NCBI RefSeq assembly: GCF_002943105.1
Contig: NZ_PTPZ01000005.1
Span: 153,608 to 217,607, forward strand
DNA: 64,000 nucleotides
Reading direction: 5' to 3'
From: Cloacibacterium normanense
Lineage (GTDB): Bacteria; Bacteroidota; Bacteroidia; Flavobacteriales; Weeksellaceae
Part shown: positions 58,801 to 64,000 of the stretch, one piece after another
Position numbering within the stretch: position 1 is the first letter of the stretch
How the letters are laid out: the number at the start of each line of letters is the position of its first letter
Position numbers and translations under genes: made by a program
The notes under the pieces: model-generated
What the model saw: the letters and a program-made list of their open reading frames with translations, nothing else
Database searches by the model: none
What the model was told of the DNA's origin: nothing

Positions 58801-61800
58801 ATATGAAAATGGTTTGCCTACACCAAATACTCCAGCGAAAACTTCTTCTACCAATTGGGGAACTCAGCCAGACCAATTTCCGGTTTTATATGCTTTCAGT
58901 ACAGAAAACGAAGAAAGAACAGCTCAAGATGTAGGTTTTGATGGTTTAGATAACGCAGCGGAAGCTACAGCTTTCAATACCAATTTTATCAATCCAGTAA
59001 AAAATGAGCCAGACCCAGCTGCAGATGATTTTGTGTTTTATCTTTCTAATCAGTTTCAGGGAGCATTAGCTTCATCTATGATTGAGCGTTATAAATATTT
59101 CAGAAATCCAGATGGAAACTCTCAGTCGAACTCTTTAGAAGTTTCTTCTCAAACTCCGGATGCAGAAGATGTAAATAAAGATTATAACCTAGACCAAAGC
59201 GAAAATTACAATCAGTATGATATTAATTTAGCACAAAGCGAATTGGTTTTAGGAAGAAATAATATTGTAGATGTAAAAGAAGTAGAAGTGAAATTCCAAA
59301 ACGGACAAACTTCTAAAAATAAATGGTTCTTATTCAGAATTCCAGTTGCCAATTATAATTCTTCTACCGAAACTTCTGGCGCAGACCAAATTCTCAACAA
59401 CGTAAGATTTGCCAGAATGATGCTTACAGGTTTTGATGAAACCGCTACCATTAGATTCGGAACTTTAGACTTGGTAAGAAGTGAATGGAGAAAATATGGT
59501 AAAGGAATTGCTTCAAATAGAGTAGATGATCAGAATCAATTTGAAGGAACAGGAACTGTAGATAACTCTAAATTTGATGTAGGAAGTGTAAACTTAGAAG
59601 AAAATGCATTGGGAACTCCACCTTATGTATTGCCTCCAGGAATTGAGAGACAAGTTCTCAGCGGAAATGCAGGTGCTCAAAGACAAAACGAAGCTTCTCT
59701 TTATATGAAAACCAACCTTCCGAATGGGGAAGCAAGAGGTGTTTTCAAAAATATCGCTTTAGATATGAGAAGATTCCAAAATTTAGAACTATTTGTTCAC
59801 GCAGAAGATTTAATTGGCAAAGGCTCTAATCTTGATAAATCTGCGAAGTTCTTCATTAGATTCGGTAGTGATGCTACTGATAACTATTATGAATATGAAG
59901 CTTCGCTTAAATATACCGCTCCGAATGCTACTTCTCCGCTAGATATTTGGCCAAATGAAAACACCGTGAGATTAGCGATTCAGGATTTTGTAGACTTAAA
60001 AATCTTGAGAGATAAAAATTCTACGGTGACCAACGAAAGATTTACTTCGGCAGATTTTGGTGATGAAAATAAAGCCTTCTACGTAAAAGGTAGACCAAGT
60101 TTAGGAAATATTACCACCATGATGATTGGGGTAAGAAATAATGATGAGGTAGATAAAAATCTTATTCTTTGGGTGAATGAAATCAGACTTTCAGGTATAG
60201 AAAATAAAGGAGGTTATGCAGGAAATGCAAATCTTAACTTTAATTTAGGAGATTTTGCAACTGTAAATGCGAGTGGCGCTTATTCTACTATTGGTTTTGG
60301 TTTCATTAACCAAAAACCTGCGGAACGTTCACAGACTACTAACTCAGCTTTTGGTATCAATACGATGGTGAACGTAGATAAATTCTTACCAGAAAAGTTA
60401 GGATTGAAGATTCCGGTGAATTATTCTTATTCTCAAACCATAGAAGATCCTAAGTACAATCCACTAAATGACGATGTGGAATTTAACAAAGATCCAAAGA
60501 AAGATGAACTGAAAAAAGTAGCAAGAACGTATACGCAACAAAGAAGTATTGGGGTGCTCAATATGAGAAAGGATAGAATGAATCCTAATAAAAAACCAAA
60601 ATTCTATGACGTAGAAAACTTATCCATTTCTTTAATTTATAATGATGATAAGTATAGAGATGTTTATACTAAAGACAATTATAGACAATATTTAAGAGGA
60701 AATATAGATTACAGTTTTAATTTTAAACCTTGGAATCTTAAACCATTTAATGAAATTGTAAGCGATACCGCGAAATCTTATCCTTATCTGAAATGGGCAA
60801 AAGAAATTAACTTTAACCTAGTTCCGACAAGAGTTTCTTTCAGAACAGAGTTAGATAGAAATTATAATGAACTAGAATTTAGAAATATTGATGCTTTACT
60901 CAATGGAAATTCTTCAGCGGATTTTGATGTGATTAAAAACCGAAACTTCTTCTTCGGTTGGCAATATAACGTAGGATTTAATTTAACCAAATCTCTAAAA
61001 TTAGATATTTCATCTGCTACCAGAACGATTAATGACCAATTGGATATTCAAACCTTTGACAGAAGTTCTATTTTCCAAAATGTTTTCCAAAAAGGAAGAC
61101 CGGTTCTTTATAACCATAGAATTCAGTTGAGTTACAGATTGCCATTTGAAAATTTACCGTATTTAGATTTTGTAAATACAGAAATTGGTTACGGTGTACA
61201 GTATAATTGGAGCGCTCGTTCTACAGCAATGGTAGATACTAATGGAGTAAAACTAGGGAACTTGGCACAAAATACCAATAATATTAATGTAACTGGAGGT
61301 GCAGATTTTAATAGTTTCTTCAATAAGTTTAAATATTTTAGAAAAGTAAATGATAAAATGAATGCCAGAAAATCTGAAATAGATTCTCTGAACAATGTCT
61401 ATACTCAGAATTTCTTAAAAAAAGGAAGGAAAAAAGCATTCAAATCTTATACATTTAAAAATAAATTGACGCCTACTCAAGCTTTTGCTTATGCATTGAC
61501 GGCGATAAAACAATTAGATTTTAATTATACTGAAAATAACGGAACGGTTTTACCAGGATTATTATCTTCTCCTAATTTCTATGGATATGGAAAAGGAATT
61601 GGCGGTCCAACTTTTGGATTCTTGTTGGGTTCTCAAGCAGACATAAGAAGATATGCCATAGAAAACAGTTGGATTTCTTCTTCGGAATACATGACGGAAG
61701 CTTATTCTCAGATGACGACCCGAAATCTTACTGGGAATATTCAGATTCAGCCAATCAATGATTTTAGAATAGATGTGAGTTTTACCAAAAATTACATGAA

Positions 61801-62824
61801 GAATTTAATGCATGGTAACTTTAATGTAGATGCGATTAGCAGTACACCTCAGTTTGATTTTTCTTTTGCAACTGAGATGATTACGTTTACCAATTCTAAT
61901 ATTCTCTTGAAAACAAGTTTTGGAAGCGATAATATTTACGAAAAAATCATAGAAAATGCTAAGACAATTTCTCAAATGTATGGAATACCACAAGCTGATG
62001 GTTATGCAGAACATTACAGCAAAGCCAATGCTTATGTATTGATTCCAGCTTTCCAAGCAGCGATTGAAGGAAAGTCTCCAACGAAAAATAACAATTTAGA
62101 AAAATCTAAATTCCCAATGCCAAACTGGAGAATTACTTATTCGGGAATTAAAAACATACCTTTTATTAATAGTCAGTTTGCTAAGTTTGATATTCTTCAT
62201 GCTTACACTTCTACTTATACCGCAACTGGAATTCAAAAAAGTGTAGACTATTATAATAAGAATGTAAATCCTGGAGCTCCTCAATATGATATCAATAATG
62301 ATGTGTATAATCCATATACATTTAACACGATTGGTTATGTAGAAGATTTCTCTCCACTTTTAGGAGCAGATGTTACCATGAGAAATAATATGCAGTTCCG
62401 TTTACAATATAATAAGAACAGAATGTATACACTCGGTTTGGTAAATCATACTTTAACCGAAGATTTAGGTTCTGAATATGTTTTTGGTTTTGGATATATT
62501 TTAAAAGATTTAAAAATCAAAGTTAGATATCAAGGAAAAGAAAAAAATCTGAAAAGTGATTTAAATGTAAGAGCAGATTTTTCACTGAGAGATAATCAAA
62601 CCAGAATTACCAATATATTATTAGATGATTCACAGATTACCGGAGGTCAAAGATTAATGAGCGTAAAAGTTTCGGCAGATTATAACATCTCTCAGAACTT
62701 TAATCTAAGATTTTTCTATGATCAATTAATGACCAAGTATAAAATTTCTACAGCATTTCCACTTTCTACGGTGAGAGCTGGTATTACTGCTACCTTTAAT
62801 TTTGGAGGAGGTCAAGGTTTCTAA
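55805..62824 (+). CDS. sprA: SprA, giant outer-membrane translocon of the type IX secretion system
   Basis: SprA (Sov) is the very large barrel through which type IX cargo leaves the cell, and is needed for gliding. The frame of 2339 residues is at the normal size for the family. It starts with GTG 55805 and has a signal peptide (FLCFSALFFAQQ). SprA features include the NFAINIQQRIQLGVLGKVGENLQLKANYDTQSGFAFENR region and repeated beta-strand pairs throughout (read in parts). The C-terminal strand is STVRAGITATFNFGG. No frameshift was seen across 7 kb. It is co-transcribed with ruvA by 6-bp spacing. Other T9SS genes are not in the window. Confidence 0.96.
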   Translation: MKKTFPLHKIYFSIVFLCFSALFFAQQKPSDTANISIRKDYALPNPTRYEAFYDVKTGMYYLYPKIGNTVTGAPVVLTPKEYSTYTLNNSLKDYYQQKAFGGNLYKEDKKEAEKKGLIQSVTIKNKIFETIFGSNKIELIPNGFASFDLGGLHQKIENPLILPQNRSNFAINIQQRIQLGVLGKVGENLQLKANYDTQSGFAFENRMNLVWQAKGTWRDLQNQAISEAKNPLKGGEDKIIKRVEFGNVNMPLSTNLIRGSESLFGLKTEFQLGKTYGTLVFSQQQGEARNIVVQGGGVMQTFKINAYDYEDNQHYFLGQYFLNNYDNALANYPLINSRISITRLELWVLDQGSGNLQEQKSILGIRDLGEGGSFPDNSNLGVYNAVANLGGIRDVNQTYNAINNQSLPNTTSDPNYKDGEHFIFNRKAKRLNPAEYTFNPQVGYISLNQRLNDNQLLAVSFSYTVSGDSKVYKVGEFSEESPVVITKLLKPNVSVKTTSPMWNLMMKNVYSLNANQIDSQNFLLNVLYRDNDSGGKVNYLPGTPVADQNLLKLFNWDRLNVNNDIQNNTNGQQGDGLFDFVQGITVDAQNGRVMFTKAQPFGNYLESVLGSNDPKFVFNELYTQQKQVASENNLALRYTIEGRYKGSQGTGISLGAINVPRGSVKVTANGVVLTEGVDYTVDYMLGQVTIINEMVKQSGQAINVSLENQLTFNTQRKRFLGLNLERKFNENLTIGATVVNYSETPLTQKVQTGFEAVNNTMAGFNLMYNNQSQFLTRLTDKIPFINTEAPSNINLKLEGAYLIPGQNKGINDESYIDDFEQTTSKISLKEPAVWSLASKPEIGFGSSNNNDLTNGYGRGLLSWYNIDPRFYGVGGKAPNGINAEALSNHASRRVQMIELFNNRDFVAGEQTFTNTFDITYYPKERGPYNLNQNAEIPSQRWAGLMRPITVSNFRSSNIEYVEFWMMDPYADGKMLGTAPKLMLQLGNVSEDILKDGKLQYENGLPTPNTPAKTSSTNWGTQPDQFPVLYAFSTENEERTAQDVGFDGLDNAAEATAFNTNFINPVKNEPDPAADDFVFYLSNQFQGALASSMIERYKYFRNPDGNSQSNSLEVSSQTPDAEDVNKDYNLDQSENYNQYDINLAQSELVLGRNNIVDVKEVEVKFQNGQTSKNKWFLFRIPVANYNSSTETSGADQILNNVRFARMMLTGFDETATIRFGTLDLVRSEWRKYGKGIASNRVDDQNQFEGTGTVDNSKFDVGSVNLEENALGTPPYVLPPGIERQVLSGNAGAQRQNEASLYMKTNLPNGEARGVFKNIALDMRRFQNLELFVHAEDLIGKGSNLDKSAKFFIRFGSDATDNYYEYEASLKYTAPNATSPLDIWPNENTVRLAIQDFVDLKILRDKNSTVTNERFTSADFGDENKAFYVKGRPSLGNITTMMIGVRNNDEVDKNLILWVNEIRLSGIENKGGYAGNANLNFNLGDFATVNASGAYSTIGFGFINQKPAERSQTTNSAFGINTMVNVDKFLPEKLGLKIPVNYSYSQTIEDPKYNPLNDDVEFNKDPKKDELKKVARTYTQQRSIGVLNMRKDRMNPNKKPKFYDVENLSISLIYNDDKYRDVYTKDNYRQYLRGNIDYSFNFKPWNLKPFNEIVSDTAKSYPYLKWAKEINFNLVPTRVSFRTELDRNYNELEFRNIDALLNGNSSADFDVIKNRNFFFGWQYNVGFNLTKSLKLDISSATRTINDQLDIQTFDRSSIFQNVFQKGRPVLYNHRIQLSYRLPFENLPYLDFVNTEIGYGVQYNWSARSTAMVDTNGVKLGNLAQNTNNINVTGGADFNSFFNKFKYFRKVNDKMNARKSEIDSLNNVYTQNFLKKGRKKAFKSYTFKNKLTPTQAFAYALTAIKQLDFNYTENNGTVLPGLLSSPNFYGYGKGIGGPTFGFLLGSQADIRRYAIENSWISSSEYMTEAYSQMTTRNLTGNIQIQPINDFRIDVSFTKNYMKNLMHGNFNVDAISSTPQFDFSFATEMITFTNSNILLKTSFGSDNIYEKIIENAKTISQMYGIPQADGYAEHYSKANAYVLIPAFQAAIEGKSPTKNNNLEKSKFPMPNWRITYSGIKNIPFINSQFAKFDILHAYTSTYTATGIQKSVDYYNKNVNPGAPQYDINNDVYNPYTFNTIGYVEDFSPLLGADVTMRNNMQFRLQYNKNRMYTLGLVNHTLTEDLGSEYVFGFGYILKDLKIKVRYQGKEKNLKSDLNVRADFSLRDNQTRITNILLDDSQITGGQRLMSVKVSADYNISQNFNLRFFYDQLMTKYKISTAFPLSTVRAGITATFNFGGGQGF

Positions 62825-62860
62825 ATGCACATATAATATATATATATATTATATAATATA

Positions 62861-62896
62861 GAATAGAATCAAATTTATTTGGTTCTATTTTTTTTA
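62861..62896 (+). terminator. Weak terminator after sprA
   Basis: AGAATCAAA / TTTGGTTCT pair imperfectly and are followed by eight T. Just before it, 62832-62860 is almost pure AT dinucleotide. Confidence 0.6.
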
Positions 62897-62908
62897 GAAA
62901 AAACTTTT

Positions 62909-62939
62909 TTGCAACCTCCATATAATTTCATTAATTTTG
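62909..62939 (+). promoter_or_regulatory. gcvH promoter
   Basis: TTG (62909-62911), 20 bp, TAATTTTG (62932-62939), 18 bases before the gcvH ATG. This is a good consensus match. Confidence 0.75.
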
Positions 62940-62957
62940 GGAAAAATAAATTTAGAA

Positions 62958-63335
62958 ATGAACACACCATCAGAATTAAAGTACACCAAAGATCACGAAT
63001 GGGTTAAACTAGAAGGAAACGTAGCTACAGTTGGAATCACTGATTTTGCTCAAAGCGAATTAGGAGACATCGTTTTTGTAGATGTAGATACTGTAGACGA
63101 TGATTTAAATGCGGGAGAAGTATTCGGTAGCGTAGAAGCTGTAAAAACTGTTTCAGATTTATATTTACCAGTTTCAGGTAAAGTAATAGAGTTTAATGAA
63201 GAGTTAGAAGGTGAACCAGAATTGGTAAACACAGACCCATACGGAAAAGGATGGATTGTAAAAGTAGAACTTTCAGAAGGTGCAGACCAATCAGAATTGC
63301 TAACTGCAGAACAGTACCAAGAACTCATTGGATAA
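62958..63335 (+). CDS. gcvH: Glycine cleavage system H protein
   Basis: The H protein shuttles the aminomethyl group on a lipoyl arm. ATG 62958 gives 125 residues; the earlier TTG (62937) overlaps the promoter element. The lipoyl domain shows [31 protein letters not shown], and the lipoyl-lysine lies in VEAVKTVSD (the usual ESVKA site). The [24 protein letters not shown] end is standard. It overlaps the VanZ-like gene by 8 bp. No gcvP or gcvT is adjacent. Confidence 0.97.
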   Translation: MNTPSELKYTKDHEWVKLEGNVATVGITDFAQSELGDIVFVDVDTVDDDLNAGEVFGSVEAVKTVSDLYLPVSGKVIEFNEELEGEPELVNTDPYGKGWIVKVELSEGADQSELLTAEQYQELIG

Positions 63336-63690
63336 GATAACTCACATATTTAGATATTACGTATTGCCCATTTATTGGGCAATACTCACATATATGCTCC
63401 TCAAACCAGGAGTAGAAAACAAAGAATATTGGTTTATGTTCTCTGGAATTGATAAATTATTACATATTTCAATATTCGCCCTATTAGGATTTGTTTTCAG
63501 AATAAGTTTTCCTAGAATGCGATTTTTTACCTTTTTCTTAATTATGTTTATATATGGATTAGGTACAGAAATACTACAAAGAGAAATGCATTTAGGCAGG
63601 AGTATGGAATTATTAGACCTTGTTGCAGATTTATTAGGAGTGTTGATAGGATACTTTACCTATCAAAAAATAAAAAACTATTACTTCTAA
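63328..63690 (+). CDS. VanZ-like membrane protein
   Basis: This 120-residue protein has four hydrophobic segments in the VanZ pattern: [20 protein letters not shown], then [34 protein letters not shown]. The only start that keeps the first helix is TTG 63328, which overlaps the gcvH stop; the first ATG is inside helix one. Family function is not settled outside teicoplanin resistance. The gcvH-vanZ pair is common in flavobacteria, as I recall. There is no resistance context here. Confidence 0.82.
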   Translation: MDKITHIFRYYVLPIYWAILTYMLLKPGVENKEYWFMFSGIDKLLHISIFALLGFVFRISFPRMRFFTFFLIMFIYGLGTEILQREMHLGRSMELLDLVADLLGVLIGYFTYQKIKNYYF

Positions 63691-64000
63691 ATTTATATGG
63701 CCCCTAATAATGTTTAGGATTTATAGTATAAATAATACTAAACAAAGCGTATTTTCTTATTGTGGATAACTTTGAAAACTAGTGTAAGTTATTTGTTATC
63801 AGAAGAATGTTTTCCCCAATTTAAACAACTGTATAAGTTTTTGTGTAAAATATTTGCATTGTATAGGTTTATCGTCATACTTTTGCATCACCAAAATAAC
63901 GGTAGCGCAGGAGCTAATTAAAGAAAAAGATACGAAACGAGAACTTAAAAATATTTAAAAAAATATTTGGAAGTTTAGAAAAAAGAGTTACCTTTGCAGT
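63691..64000 (+). promoter_or_regulatory. Non-coding end of window with tandem promoters
   Basis: No gene is seen in these 310 bases. A small hairpin TAGTAT-AAATA-ATACTA lies at 63724-63740. TGTGGATAA at 63761-63769 is an exact reverse complement of the DnaA box TTATCCACA. Promoter 1 is TTG (63854-63856), 21 bp, TACTTTTG (63878-63885). Promoter 2 is TTG (63967-63969), 19 bp, TACCTTTG (63989-63996), a perfect consensus. The tandem layout suggests a strongly expressed RNA or protein operon just beyond base 64000, possibly rRNA. Confidence 0.6.

Noticed and set aside
63761..63769. Replication origin at the right edge
   Set aside because: Only one exact and one near DnaA box; no cluster, no dnaA or dnaN neighbour. 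Kept only as a minor remark.

Overview
The window is AT-rich chromosomal DNA (about one-third GC by eye) from a flavobacterium. It best fits the Weeksellaceae, i.e. the Chryseobacterium/Cloacibacterium group. Supporting signs are the sprA gliding/type IX secretion gene in a ruvA-sprA-gcvH-vanZ block, a SusC/SusD pair, bacillithiol synthesis (bshB1), UUG/GUG starts without clear Shine-Dalgarno sequences, and promoters of the Bacteroidetes type (TTG, about 19-21 bp, TAnnTTTG). No phage, insertion sequence or CRISPR array was seen. The content is mostly housekeeping genes plus one polysaccharide-utilisation locus (PUL).

Layout. 1-3.6 kb: the 3' part of a TonB-dependent receptor, hypD and a NiCoT-like nickel permease, which looks like the tail of a nickel/[NiFe]-hydrogenase maturation operon. 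3.6-15.9 kb: mixed genes (hydrolase, YeiH-type exporter, rhodanese, DsbD, TilS, OmpA-like lipoprotein, O-methyltransferase, an NlpC/P60 protein without its catalytic Cys, Kdo transferase, carbonic anhydrase), then a glycosyltransferase remnant. 16.1-25.2 kb: leuS, then the exbB-exbD-exbD-tonB energy-transduction operon with a phosphate-binding-like lipoprotein and a TPR protein. 25.3-30.8 kb: bshB1, tRNA-His, dtd, a Rieske-like lipoprotein, greA, a HIT protein, clpX, a TlpA-like thioredoxin and tRNA-Met(CAT). 31-35.6 kb, minus strand: DUF3810 metallopeptidase, ROK kinase, sugar MFS permease, PlsC and GtrA. 35.8-39.3 kb: a small acidic protein, a BadF-type kinase and malic enzyme. 39.4-52.6 kb: the PUL (GH3, GH43-like, SusC, SusD, LamG lipoprotein, two PF10091/GH144-like enzymes, esterase). 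52.7-55.1 kb: a membrane protein and an acyl-CoA ligase. 55.2-63.7 kb: ruvA, sprA, gcvH and vanZ. The last 300 bp hold two tandem promoters that probably feed a strongly expressed operon beyond the window.

How it works together. The TonB/ExbB/ExbD machinery would energise both the truncated receptor at the left edge and the SusC porin. The PUL gene set (two GH144-like enzymes with a GH3 beta-glucosidase) points to capture and breakdown of a beta-glucan, possibly a beta-1,2-glucan. It sits between maeB and ruvA, which I recall as neighbours in many flavobacteria, so the PUL block may be an insertion.

Most unusual signals: (i) 7- and 8-bp tandem repeats inside leuS and waaA whose period is not a multiple of three; (ii) cofactor or catalytic residues lost in an NlpC/P60 protein, a ROK kinase and a Rieske-like lipoprotein; (iii) a terminator-like hairpin in the greA leader; (iv) a promoter placed so that bshB1 mRNA may be leaderless; (v) a perfect inverted repeat over a lipoprotein promoter; (vi) a candidate very short hairpin RNA near 31.0 kb.
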